Positions 20,695 through 31,261 of a DNA stretch of 64,000 bases are shown here, piece after piece (within the stretch, counting starts at the first letter, position 1; each line of letters starts with the position of its first letter). The stretch spans positions 38,710,001-38,774,000 of the forward strand of contig JARZZO010000016.1 in NCBI GenBank assembly GCA_030544215.1, written 5' to 3'. The stretch is from Zantedeschia hybrid cultivar (taxonomy: Eukaryota; Streptophyta; Magnoliopsida; Alismatales; Araceae). Position numbers and translations under genes: made by a program. The notes beneath the pieces were generated by a model. That model was not told the origin of the DNA. It searched no databases and saw nothing but the letters and a program-made list of their open reading frames with translations.

Positions 20695-22246
20695 TGTTAG
20701 TTTAGGTGGCCTACAAGCCAATCTAACAATGTAAATCTCGTTCATTATTAATAAAATGGCATAATATTCATTATGTGTAAATCGCGTTAATTATCGTTTC
20801 ATAATGAAGTCCGTGAATATGTGCTATGGTGATCAGATTATGATGAGATCATACTAATGAGACTGATCACTTAAACACACATATTCTTAATCGTTCCTAG
20901 TCGGAGGATATCCGAGAAGGACATGGAATATCCGGTTAGACTAGTACAAATTACTCCTGCTCATATGATGAGGATGACTGGTCTCATAAGTCATTTGTGT
21001 GGAGACACTAAGGCAAATCTGTAGGTGCTCATTGGAGAATGAGTTCACTGAACTGATCCAACTGAATCGCTGGATGGTATTGTACCTCACTGTCAACCAG
21101 CTTGATTCTATTGTCGCAGTTGCGTGGATGGTCCTCGGACCTGAGACACCAAGGACACCTTGGCGGTGGACTTCTGTACTTTGACCTTGGTCTACGAATC
21201 TCTAGCCACGGGATTCTAATACGCCAAGGATTGGGTGCAGCGGAATACCGTCGAAGGGAATTGTGTGTCAATAAGGAATCATTCGCTCTCGGTACTTAGA
21301 GAGAGAATGCTCTAGGAAGGATGCGCGAAAGTCCCTGGCCAGGGCGGACGATAATATCGGGAAAGGAGTTTTCCGATATTCATCAGCGGCATCCAATCCA
21401 AGTGAGTTGACCAGTTAGGGTTTGACAGCCCGCCATACCCTGAGTTGACTCGAGAGCATTGTACGAATGAAGGATTATATCCACGCGGTAACTGTCGGCG
21501 GAAAGGTTCCAATAGTGGGTTACTTAACCCCAAATACCTTCCGGGTTCACGCGGTGTTGCTTGGCAACCAACGTGATCGGAGGCCCGGTTGAATTCGATG
21601 TGCGACATCAATTCGATTGATTAATTGATTAATAAAGGGTTATTAATTAATTAATAAAGCCAGTGAGGAGTCACTGGGCTTGTTGGGCCATTAACTGGAC
21701 TGGTACTTGGGCCTAGAGGGTCACACGCAAATGATTCTCAAGGCGATGGATAAATAAGTGGGTTTTATACAAACCGGGGGTTTTTATGAAAAACCGCGCG
21801 GTTAGTATAAAACATAGCGAACGGGCTGAGCAGGCCAAGCTGCTGCTAACCCTAGCCGCCCCTCCTCAGTTTCTGTCTTCCTCTGGAGTCCAGGCAGATC
21901 CAGATCTGCTCCGCCGCTTCTCCGAATCCCGTTCGACGGGAAATCGTCCGCGCACTGCGGCGATCATTGCGGCGACCAGCGGAGGCTTCGCGGGCTGCGA
22001 AGAACGACGAACTCGAGGATATCCGTCGCGGGGAGGATCGCGTGGACTTCGCTAGAGGCCGGGCGCTTGCGCGGCTTGCGGTGTCGCACCGACGGAACCG
22101 AACGGCTGCGGATTCGAATCCGCACACGGTGAGAACTTCGATAATCCGATTATCGTATTTTGTTCTTCGAAACGGGAAACGGATCGCTGTAAAAAATTTT
22201 ATTTTCCGCTGCGTGAGCGATCCGGAGAAACCGAGAAAACCCAACA
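20695..22246 (+). repeat. 5' LTR of the copia element (1552 bp)
   Basis: Starts TGTTAGTTTAGGTGG and ends GAAAACCCAACA, directly before the primer site. A possible TATA box is AGTATAAAACATA near 21805, downstream of an AT-rich stretch (21610-21660). The GC-rich 3' part gives several spurious open frames on both strands. Confidence 0.95.
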
Positions 22247-22260
22247 TTGGTATCAGAGCC
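22247..22260 (+). other. primer binding site of the copia element
   Basis: TTGGTATCAGAGCC immediately after the LTR, complementary to the 3' end of initiator methionine tRNA. Confidence 0.93.
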
Positions 22261-23359
22261 AGGTTCCACTGTTTCTCGTCCCGTTTCGGTCTCCGAATTA
22301 ATTTTTTCTTGATGTTTATTCCATGCATGAGTTTTGTTAATAAATGGATCCCTGTTCATAAGATGAACTGAAAAATAATTAGATTATTTTATTCTGTTAT
22401 TTTCGGAATTTTTTTTTGGGTTATTTTGTGTTCTTCGTGGGACGAAGAACGGCGTAGTTTAGCGGCTTCAATCCGGCAACCCCATGCGATGGGGAGGTGT
22501 CCCGAGGTCCTGGTATGACTGGTGATCTTGCCGGCCATCAACAGCATCAATCGTCGGCTGCAGTGAACCCACTAGGCAGATAGGATCTGTGCATCATGGC
22601 CTCTTTTTCCTCAACTTCTTGTTTTATGAAAACCAGAAAAAACATGGAAGAAAGACCCGGATTGCAGTTTTGTGGCTTCTCCGACGGGCCCATAGATGCC
22701 AGAAAGAATCAGGTTGCCGGCCACCGGCCTTTGGCGCCGCCGTCGGCCCACCCTGCTGAACCCAGCCACTCGGGCTAGGGTTTCTTGCGGATTCAGCCGC
22801 TCGGGCTGTTGAGGAATAGACCCGGCCACTGCCGACGAGCCCACCGGCGTCGGAGGCATCGCCGGCAAGGCTGGGCACCGCCGGGGGAGGGGGGGGGGAT
22901 GCCGCCGAGCATCGCCGTCGCTGGACCTGCAACTGCATCTAGGGTTTCTGGTTGGGGGGGGCGTCGGGCTCGTGTGGGAAGAAGCCGGTCAGACCGGCGC
23001 TCCACTGGCCGGTCCAGTTGGACCGGGCCGCTACTCAGAGCCTGGGTGGCTGAGCCAGGCCCGAGCCCTGGCTCAGCACAGGCCCGAGCCCTGGCTCGGC
23101 ACAGGGCTGAGCCCTGGCTCCACCAAGGGGCCGAGCCCATTACCCATTAACCCTGTTTTTCCCTCCCCTTTAGCCCATTAAATCCCCTAATATACCTAAT
23201 TAAACCCAATTGCCAATTTAATAGTTAAATTGAATTTTAATTTAAATGTTTCAAAATAGTTTTGAATTTTAAATTATCATTCAATTTTAATTTTGTTTGG
23301 CATTAATGATTTAGATTCATTAATATTAACAAAGTGTTGTTAATAATTGGAATTAGTTA

Positions 23360-23805
23360 TTAATTTAAATGTTAAATTAATAATTAATATTAATTGTCTA
23401 ACTTAAGTGTTAAGTTAGTATTTATTAGTTAAATTGAATTAATTATCAGTTTAAATGTTAAATTGATAATTAGTTTTAATTAACTAATATAAAGGTTTAA
23501 TTAGGAGTTATTAGTTGTTAGTTTAAATGTTAAACTAATAATTAATATTAATCTAATAATCTAAGTGTTAGATTACTGGTTAAATGAAAAATTTGTGTTA
23601 ATTACTAGTTTAAGAGTTAAATTAGTTATTAACATTAATTAATTAGTCTAAGAGTTAGATTAATTGTTAATAACTAATTAAAGTTGATTATTAATTTAAG
23701 TGTTAAATTAATGATTAATTTTAATTAGCTAATTTAAGAGTTAAATTAGTAATTAATAGTCTAATTGTTAGATTATTAATGGGGTTCAATCTAAGTGTTA
23801 GATTA
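23360..23805 (+). repeat. array of about 11 small A/T-rich hairpins in the copia leader
   Basis: Short inverted repeats with three-base loops (ATG, GTG or GAG) recur about every 20-60 bases. Examples are 23398-23418 (CTAACTTAA, loop GTG, TTAAGTTAG), 23518-23538 (TTAGTTTAA, loop ATG, TTAAACTAA) and 23557-23575 (TAATCTAA, loop GTG, TTAGATTA). Others lie near 23360, 23442, 23605, 23641, 23689, 23729, 23757 and 23787. Arm bases change in pairs from unit to unit while pairing is kept, some through G-T wobbles. Confidence 0.8.
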
Positions 23806-24673
23806 TTAGAAATGTTCTAAATTTGCATGGAATAATCTGGAATTATTAATTCGGAGTGTGTGCGCATGTGATGTGTGTTTATTGCTTTTAAATTTGATTT
23901 AATTGCATGTTAAGATAATAAATGAGTTTTCGAAATTCAAATACCAATTTTGATTGGATCCCAGCTTTTTGAAATGCAAACTTTATCTATTTATTTTGAA
24001 AACTCATTTGTTTTAGCCATGTGATGCGCTAAATCATGTGTGGATGTTTAAAACACACCGTGGTCATGGATATGCACTTTTAATTGTTCATGTGATGAAT
24101 GATGTGTGTGTGTGGATCGTGGATGAATGATGGATGTTTATTAATTGTTAATAAATAGAGGTCTGCGCACCTCTCTCTCTCATACTCCGATGTATTTCTA
24201 CCTCCCTCTCTCTCTTGTACTCGCCATAAGGCCCTCTTCTAATTACATGTAATTCTAGAATTAATGTAATATGATCGAGGCAACCGAAGAAGGAGCGAGG
24301 ACGATCCACAGCTGCAACCAGGAAGGCGAAAAGATGGAGATCTCTTGCCTATGTGATTGCAGGGTATCTAATATAAATGTTATGATTAGATTGTGTGTGC
24401 GTTTGACTGTTGGCTCCAGTCAAACCCACTGTGCTATCCATGACCACACTAATTGTATGAGATGCATTGTTGTTCTTTTGATTATGAATTAAAGCAGGTT
24501 ATAGTATTTAGTAAATATATACGATATATTTATATACTATCACCTAGGATAGACCAAGATAAAAGTTATCCAAATACCCTCAATTAAACTCTAAGCCGTA
24601 ACGCGAGTAGTTGAGAACTTACCGCGTGGTCCACCATCGTTATAGTCATAGGATTCGAATCACTTTAGGCAGG

Positions 24674-24980
24674 TTTGTTGTGCTATCCACAAGGCCAGCT
24701 TAATTGGGAGGAGAAACTGTGGCTATGGCATTAGATGCCTATAGATCGGAGTAGAGGAACCATGTAGCTTTGTTGTGCTATCCACAAGGGCTGCATGCAA
24801 ATCTATGCTCGTCGCGTAATGATGGTTAGCTTAGACCAAAATTAGTAGTTTGTTGTGCTATCCACAAGGCCATTAAATCTCTGGGGACCGAAGCTATAAT
24901 CAGATATTGCAAGGAGTTGCAAGTCCCATGAGTTGGGTGCTCTCTGATTGTATTACAGTTTGTTGTGCTATCCACAAGGC
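24674..24980 (+). repeat. four copies of a 21-base box in the copia leader
   Basis: TTTGTTGTGCTATCCACAAG starts at 24674, 24769, 24849 and 24959 (spacings 95, 80 and 110), with unrelated sequence between. A weaker relative (CTGTGCTATCCATGACC) is near 24430. Each box contains TTGTG-CTATC-CACAA, a five-base stem with a five-base loop. Possibly a protein- or RNA-binding site or part of the packaging signal; function not known. Confidence 0.85.
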
Positions 24981-25170
24981 TGTAGTGCAAGTCATTGAGA
25001 TTCTGATCCCCACTAGGAGACTGTCGGCGTCTCCCGTTCTGTATAACTGAGGGTTATACAGTCCGTCGAAAATTAGTGGGAGTTAAACTTGAACAAAAGA
25101 CCATGTCTTGTTTTAAATTTTAATAATTGAACATCTGCTAAGTAGATTTTACTTATCTCCTGTAGGGAAT

Positions 25171-25589
25171 TATGTCGTCGAACAACTCACTCCGTGGCAT
25201 ACTTGATGCCGTTTTTGACTTACCTGATCTACTCAGATTGGTTCAGCAGCCTGAAGAATGTCTTCAGATCTAAACGCAATAACTTTGTCCCTAGAGCTGA
25301 TCCTCTTGATGAATCGGCATTGGATGCCCCTGAAGCAGAGATGACAGCTAACGATAATGGATCGAAGGACAAAGGTAAAAGAATGGTGAAAGGTGACTGC
25401 TTCTACTATAAGCAGGATGGTCACTGGAAAAGGAACTGCAAGGAGTTCCTTCATGATAAAGCTCATGGAAAGGTGAAGCTGTCTGAAGCTTCAGATATCT
25501 ATATGATAGATATCAACTTATCAGTTAGAGATTCCACATCGTGGGTATTAGATACCGGATGTGCTTCTCATATCTGCCATGATGTGTAG
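25171..25589 (+). pseudogene. copia gag remnant with zinc knuckle and protease start
   Basis: ATG at 25171 begins MSSNNSLRGILDA, a normal copia gag start, but the capsid region is almost entirely absent. After a frame change the text goes straight to a linker (ALDAPEAEMTANDN) and the zinc knuckle. The knuckle reads CFYYKQDGHWKRNC, with tyrosine replacing the second cysteine. The protease active site WVLDTGCASHICHDV is present, then a TAG at 25587 separates it from pol. The usual copia gag is several hundred residues, so this copy cannot make its own particle shell. Confidence 0.85.
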
Positions 25590-28500
25590 ATGCTGACAAG
25601 TAAGCGTAAGCTGAGACAAGGTGAGGTGGAATTGAGGCTAGGAAACGGCGCAAAAGTTGCGGCGATTGCTGTTGGGACAGCAAACCTCAAGCTTCCATCG
25701 GGAGACACCTTACTATTGGAAGATTGTTATTATGTTCCTAGCATAATAAAGAACATCATATCAATATCTTGTTTGGACAAGATAGGATATAGGTTGACTA
25801 TTGAGAATAGAAGTTGTTCGATTTATTATGGTAATAAATCAATAGCTTCAGCATCTTTAGTCAACGGTCTATATCTCTTAGATGTTTCTTATTACAATCT
25901 TCAGATTGATAATGCTCTTAAGAAGAGTAAGAATTGTGTGAACCAGGCCTACATGTGGCATTGTAGACTTGGGCACATTGGCGAAAGCAGGTTGCAAAAA
26001 TTGCATAAGCATGATTATTTAACAGCATTCGATTATGAATTGTTTGCAACATGCGAATCCTGTCTTATGGGAAAGATGGCAAAATCTCCATTTACTGGAT
26101 ATGGAGAACGTGCCAAGGACATTTTGGAACTAATACATTCAGATGTATGTGGTCCAATGTCCACCCAAGCCAAAGGTGGCTTTTCTTACTTCATCACGTT
26201 CACCGATGACTTCTCAAGATTCGGCTATGTGTACTTAATGAAGTACAAGTCGGAAGCATTTGAGAAGTTTAAGGAGTTCAAGAATGAGGTAGAGAAGCAG
26301 TTAGGAAAGAGTATTAAAGCTCTTCGATCAGATCGAGGAGGAGAATACTTGAGTACTAATTTCACACAATTCTTAAAGGATAATGGTATCCTTTCTCAGC
26401 TGACCCCTCCATATACACCACAGATGAATGGTGTATCAGAAAGGAGGAATCGCACCTTGTTGGACATGGTGCGATCCATGATGAGCTTTTCGGGATTACC
26501 AGTGTCCCTCTGGGGGTATGCTCTAGAGTCAGCAGCATACCTACTGAACAGAGTACCCAACAAGTCTGTGACCTCTACTCCATATGAGATATGGAAAGGC
26601 AGGAAACCAGAATTTAAACATGTTAAAGTCTGGGGTTGTCCTGCCCATGTAAAGAGGCATGATCTAGACAAGCTGGAATCACGAACTGATAAATGCAGGT
26701 TTGTGGGATATCCAAAGGAAACCTTTGGATACTATTTTTTCCATCCTGGTGAACAAAAGGTGTTTGTTGCTAGGAAAGCTGTCTTCCTGGAAGAGGAATA
26801 CCTTCTCCAGGAGGACAGTGGGAGTAAAATAGTACTGGTAGAGGTTCCAGATCCCCAAACAGCTGCATTATCATCAGATGAGATATCAGTTCCTGAATCT
26901 GTTCAGGTACACACAGATGAGCCTCGTAGATCTGGTAGAGTACCTAGACTACCCGAACGATATGTGGGACATATCGCTGAAGGTGAGTCTAAGGTACAAT
27001 ATAATGAGGATGATGATCCTAAAACCTACCAGGAGGCCATAGAAGGCCCAGAAGCCGGGAAATGGCGAGAAGCCATGAACTCAGAAATCCAGTCCATGTA
27101 CACCAACCAAGTTTGGAACTTGGAAGACTTGCCCGAGGGTATTGTACCCATCGGTTGCAAGTGGATCTTTAAGAGAAAGATCGGTGCTGATGGACGGATC
27201 GACACTTATAAGGCAAGGTTGGTGGCAAAGGGATATCGTCAAAGGCAAGGAATTGACTATGACGAGACTTTCTCACCAGTTGCCATGATAAAGTCGATCA
27301 GAGTTCTGCTCGCCATTGCTGCACATTTTGATTATGAAATCTGGCAGATGGATGTGAAGACTGCCTTCCTCAATGGTAATCTTGACGAAGAAGTGTATAT
27401 GATACAACCAGAAGGTTTCACATCCAAAGAATCTCCAGATAAAGTGTGCAAGCTTCAGAGGTCCATTTATGGACTGAAGCAAGCTTCCCGGAACTGGAAT
27501 ATAAGATTTGACGAGGCTGTCAAGTCTTATGACTTCATTAAGAATGAAGATGAGCCTTGTGTGTACAAGAAGACCAGTGGGAGTGCAGTCACTTTTCTAG
27601 TTCTTTACGTAGATGACATACTACTCATTGGGAATGATGTAGCTATGATGTCATCAGTAAAGATCTGGCTGTCGAAAAACTTCTCCATGAAGGATTTGGG
27701 AGAAGCATCCTACGTATTGGGAATACGGATCTATAGAGATAGATCAAAGAGGATGCTTGGAATGACCCAATCCTTGTACATAGATACCATAGTCAAAAGG
27801 TTTGGCATGGAAAATTCCAAGAGAGGTTTCATACCGATGAGACATGGAATCAATCTCTCAAAGGAGCAGTCTCCTAAGACTCCTGATAAGAGGGCGTTCA
27901 TGGATAGAGTACCCTATGCCTCTGCCATAGGATCTATCATGTATGCCATGCTATGTACACGGCTTGATGTTGCATTTGCTCTAAGTGTTACGAGCAGATT
28001 TCAGGCTGATCCAGGCGAAGAGCACTGGAAGGCAGTGAAATGCATCCTTAAGTACTTGAGAAGAACTAAGGATATGTTTCTTGTCTATGGAGGAGGTGAC
28101 TTGAAACTGCGCGGATTTACTGACTCGAGTTTCCAGTCAGATCCAGATAATAGCAAGTCTACATCTGGATTCGTGTTTACATTGAACGGAGGGGCAGTGT
28201 GCTGGAAGAGTTCCAAGCAAGTAACCACTGCAGATTTGACGACTGAAGCTGAGTACATCGCTGCAGCTGAAGCCGCCAAGGAAGCAGTGTGGTTGAAGAA
28301 ATTCATCACCGACCTCGGCGTAGTTCCCAGCATCTCTGAGCCTGTTCCACTGTTGTGCGACAACAATGGAGCCATTGCGCAAGCGAAAGAGCCACGGTCT
28401 CATCAGAAATCGAAGCATATTCTGAGGCGCTTTCACCTTATCAGAGAGATCATATCCAGAGGAGATGTTGTAGTGGAAAGAGTTCCATTCGTCGACAATG

Positions 28501-28592
28501 TAGCAGATCCACTGACAAAGCCGTTGGCTCAAATTGTGTTTGAGCGTCACCTAGAGTCTATGGGCTTATTGTATAAAGGTGATTGGCTTTAG
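25590..28592 (+). CDS. copia pol: protease end, integrase, RT, RNase H
   Basis: 1000 residues without interruption. Integrase shows the H..H..C..C finger (WHCRLGHIG, CESCLMGK), then IHSDVCGP, LRSDRGGEY and NGVSERRNRT, covering the D, D, E catalytic residues. The linker (about 400-480) is acidic and Ser-rich. RT shows KARLVAKGYRQ, the IWQMDVKTAFLNG motif and the catalytic LYVDDILLIGND. RNase H shows GFTDSSFQSDPD, TTEAEYIAAAEA and LLCDNNGA. It ends GDWL at 28592, just before the purine tract. The protease motif itself lies upstream of the TAG at 25587, so readthrough or another start is needed. Catalytic residues look intact. Confidence 0.93.
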   Translation: MLTSKRKLRQGEVELRLGNGAKVAAIAVGTANLKLPSGDTLLLEDCYYVPSIIKNIISISCLDKIGYRLTIENRSCSIYYGNKSIASASLVNGLYLLDVSYYNLQIDNALKKSKNCVNQAYMWHCRLGHIGESRLQKLHKHDYLTAFDYELFATCESCLMGKMAKSPFTGYGERAKDILELIHSDVCGPMSTQAKGGFSYFITFTDDFSRFGYVYLMKYKSEAFEKFKEFKNEVEKQLGKSIKALRSDRGGEYLSTNFTQFLKDNGILSQLTPPYTPQMNGVSERRNRTLLDMVRSMMSFSGLPVSLWGYALESAAYLLNRVPNKSVTSTPYEIWKGRKPEFKHVKVWGCPAHVKRHDLDKLESRTDKCRFVGYPKETFGYYFFHPGEQKVFVARKAVFLEEEYLLQEDSGSKIVLVEVPDPQTAALSSDEISVPESVQVHTDEPRRSGRVPRLPERYVGHIAEGESKVQYNEDDDPKTYQEAIEGPEAGKWREAMNSEIQSMYTNQVWNLEDLPEGIVPIGCKWIFKRKIGADGRIDTYKARLVAKGYRQRQGIDYDETFSPVAMIKSIRVLLAIAAHFDYEIWQMDVKTAFLNGNLDEEVYMIQPEGFTSKESPDKVCKLQRSIYGLKQASRNWNIRFDEAVKSYDFIKNEDEPCVYKKTSGSAVTFLVLYVDDILLIGNDVAMMSSVKIWLSKNFSMKDLGEASYVLGIRIYRDRSKRMLGMTQSLYIDTIVKRFGMENSKRGFIPMRHGINLSKEQSPKTPDKRAFMDRVPYASAIGSIMYAMLCTRLDVAFALSVTSRFQADPGEEHWKAVKCILKYLRRTKDMFLVYGGGDLKLRGFTDSSFQSDPDNSKSTSGFVFTLNGGAVCWKSSKQVTTADLTTEAEYIAAAEAAKEAVWLKKFITDLGVVPSISEPVPLLCDNNGAIAQAKEPRSHQKSKHILRRFHLIREIISRGDVVVERVPFVDNVADPLTKPLAQIVFERHLESMGLLYKGDWL

Positions 28593-28606
28593 GCCAAGTG
28601 GGAGAT
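28593..28606 (+). other. polypurine tract of the copia element
   Basis: AGGCCAAGTGGGAGAT lies immediately before the TGTTAG start of the 3' LTR. AAGTGGGAGAT is the usual copia plus-strand primer. Confidence 0.88.
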
Positions 28607-30154
28607 TGTTAGTTTAGGTGGCCTACAAGCCAATCTAACAATGTAAATCTCGTTCATTATTAATAAAATGGCATAATATTCATTATGTGTAAATCGCGTT
28701 AATTATCGTTTCATAATGAAGTCCGTGAATATGTGCTATGGTGATCAGATTATGATGAGATCATACTAACGAGACTGATCACTTAAACACACATATTCTT
28801 AATCGTTCCTAGTCGGAGGATATCCGAGAAGGACATGGAATATCCGGTTAGACTAGTACAGATTACTCCTGCTCATATGATGAGGATGACTGGTCTCATA
28901 AGTCATTTGTGTGGAGACACTAAGGCAAATCTGTAGGTGCTCATTGGAGAATGAGTTCACTGAACTGATCCGACTGAATCGCTGGATGGTATTGTACCTC
29001 ACTGTCAACCAGCTTGATTCTATTGTCGCAGTTGCGTGGATGGTCCTCAGACCTGAGACACCAAGGACACCTTGGCGGTGGACTTCTGTACTTTGACCTT
29101 GGTCTACGAATCTCCACGGGATTCTAATACGCCAAGGATTGGGTACAGCGGAATACCGTTGAAGGGAATTGTGTGTCAATAAGGAATCATTCGCTCTCGG
29201 TACTTAGAGAGAGAATGCTCTAGGAAGGATGCACGAAAGTCCCTGGCCAGGGCCGACGATAATATCGGGAAAGGAATTTTCCGATATTCATCAGCGGCAT
29301 CCAATCCAAGTGAGTTGACCGGTTAGGGTTTGACAGCCCGCCATACCCTGAGTTGACTCGAGAGCATTGTACGAATGAAGGATTATATCCACGCGGTAAC
29401 TGTCGGCGGAAAGGTTCCAATAGTGGGTTACTTAACCCCAAATACCTTCCGGGTTCACGCGGTGTTGCTTGGCACCCAACGTGATCGGAGGCCCGGTTGA
29501 ATTCGATGTGCGACATCAATTCGATTGATTAATTGATTAATAAAGGGTTATTAATTAATTAATAAAGCCAGTGAGGAGTCACTGGGCTTGTTGGGCCATT
29601 AACTGGACTGGTACTTGGGCCTAGAGGGTCACACGCAAATGATTCTCAAGGCGATGGATAAATAAGTGGGTTTTATACAAACCGGGGGTTTTTATGAAAA
29701 ACCGCGCGGTTAGTATAAAACATAGCGAACGGGCTGAGCAGGCCAAGCTGCTGCTAACCCTAGCCGCCCCTCCTCAGTTTCTGTCTTCCTCTGGAGTCCA
29801 GGCAGATCCAGATCTGCTCCGCCGCTTCTCCGAATCCCGTTCGACGGAAAATCGTCCGCGCACTGCGGCGATCATTGCGGCGACCAGCGGAGGCTTCGCG
29901 GGCTGCGAAGAACGACGAACTCGAGGATATCCGTCGCGGGGAGGATCGCGTGGACTTCGCTAGAGGCCGGGCGCTTGCGCGGCTTGCGGTGTCGCACCGA
30001 CGGAACCGAACGGCTGCGGATTCGAATCCGCACACGGTGAGAACTTCGATAATCCGATTATCGTATTTTGTTCTTCGAAACGGGAAACAGATCGCTGTAA
30101 AAAATTTTATTTTTCGCTGCGTGAGCGATCCGGAGAAACCGAGAAAACCCAACA
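28607..30154 (+). repeat. 3' LTR of the copia element (1548 bp)
   Basis: Nearly identical to 20695-22246. Visible differences include AATGAG/AACGAG, a four-base loss in TCTAGCCACGG versus TCCACGG, and scattered single changes. It ends CCCAACA at 30154, followed by the AATAC target copy. Confidence 0.95.
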
Positions 30155-30195
30155 AATACCTCTAGGATTTAGCTGATAAATGCCTTTCTTGCTCT

Positions 30196-31260
30196 ATGAT
30201 CCCTCAGCTATTAGAGAATCCAATTCAGATGCTAGAAGATTGTATAGATGATGAGTCAGTTAATGATGGATATGGGGTATATGAATTGATACATGAAAAA
30301 GACCCCATCGTTGAAGATGAGGAAGATGACGAGGACGCGGCTGAGGCATATGCCAGTGGAGTAAAAAGATTCGATGAACCCTCAACTGCCGTAGAAGAGC
30401 CCACCAAAGAAATCAATCTAGGACCTGAAGACAAACCTAAGGTTGTCCTCGTTAGCAAGAATCTTTCTGAAGAGGATGAGAGGGCAAATGGTACAAGTTC
30501 TCAAGGATTATAAAGACATTTTCGCCTGGAGTTATGAGGATATGCCGGGATTAGACTCATCATTAGTGGAACATAGGTTGACCTTAAAGGATGGAGCTAG
30601 TCCGGTCAAACAGAAGTTAAGGCGATTCCACCCACAAATGGCTTTGAAGATGAAAGAAGAGGTCGACAAGTTACATAAAGCCAAATTCATTAGAGTTGTC
30701 CTTTATCCACAATGGGTGGCCAACATAGTCCCGGTTATGAAGAAAGATGGGAAGGTCAGGATCTATATCGACTTCCGAGATTTGAACCGGGCATGTCCTA
30801 AGAATGATTTTCTATTGCCTCATATTGATGTACTCATCGATAACACTGCTGGCTATGAGACTTTATTGTTTATGGACGGATTTTCAAGATACAATTAGAT
30901 CAAATTGGCAGAAGAAGACCAAGAAAAGACATCATTCACTACACCTTGGGGAACATACTGCTATGTCGTCATGCCATTCGGATTAAAGAATGCTAGAGCC
31001 ACTTATCAAAGGGCTATGATGGCAATATTTCACGACATGATGCATTGATTTAGAAGTGTATGTGGATGACTTGTTGGTGAAATCTAAGACTAAGGCTGAG
31101 CACGCCAAAGTCCTGGCAAGAGTGTTAGAAAGATCAAGGGAATATCAGTTAAAGATGCCAAGAAATGTGTATTCGGGGTATCCTCAGGGAAATTACTTGG
31201 GTTCATTGTCAGTAAACGGAGAATTGAGATCGATCCCAACAAGGCGAAGGCTATTAGAGA
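30196..31260 (+). pseudogene. Ogre-like reverse transcriptase
   Basis: An acidic linker (EDEEDDEDAAEAYASG) precedes the RT. The RT starts near DIFAWSYEDMPGLD in the frame 30443-30898, with EHRLTLKDGASPVKQ, KKDGKVRIYIDFRDLNRACP and LFMDGFSRYN followed by a TAG. It continues in other frames as EKTSFTTPWGTYCYVVMPFG. The catalytic box is intact as VYVDDLLVKSK at 31056. The thumb is frameshifted (31056-31283 reads out of frame after LKMPRN). At least four lesions. Confidence 0.82.
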
Positions 31261-31261
31261 A

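Larger units (their letters stand above)
22261..25170 (+). other. long untranslated leader of the copia element
   Basis: About 2.9 kb between primer site and gag start, unusually long. In order: a GC-rich part (22440-23180) with a short direct repeat of CCGAGCCCTGGCTC around 23050-23120; an AT-rich part (23190-23830) with an array of small hairpins; a TG-rich part; and four copies of TTTGTTGTGCTATCCACAAGG (24674-24980). Open frames in the GC-rich part carry no known domain and overlap on both strands, so no gene is called. Confidence 0.7.
20695..30154 (+). mobile_element. Ty1/copia element, young, nested in the Ogre-like element
   Basis: A 9460 bp element with 5' LTR 20695-22246, 3' LTR 28607-30154, methionine-type primer site at 22247 and a purine tract at about 28593. 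It sits inside the Ogre-like element. The flanks are GATAC on the left and AATAC on the right, a five-base target duplication with one mismatch. By eye the LTRs differ by about 14 substitutions and one 4 bp indel over 1.55 kb (about 1%), so insertion is recent. Pol is open over 1000 codons but gag is collapsed, so particle protein would have to come from a related copy. Confidence 0.93.

Noticed and set aside
22596..23181. Several Pro/Arg/Gly-rich open frames in the copia leader
   Set aside because: They overlap on both strands in GC-rich DNA, have no recognisable domain, and lie between primer site and gag.
29694..30165. Open frames in the copia 3' LTR (also 21786-22371 in the 5' LTR)
   Set aside because: Identical frames occur in both LTRs and contain no known domain; they are by-products of the GC-rich R/U5 part.
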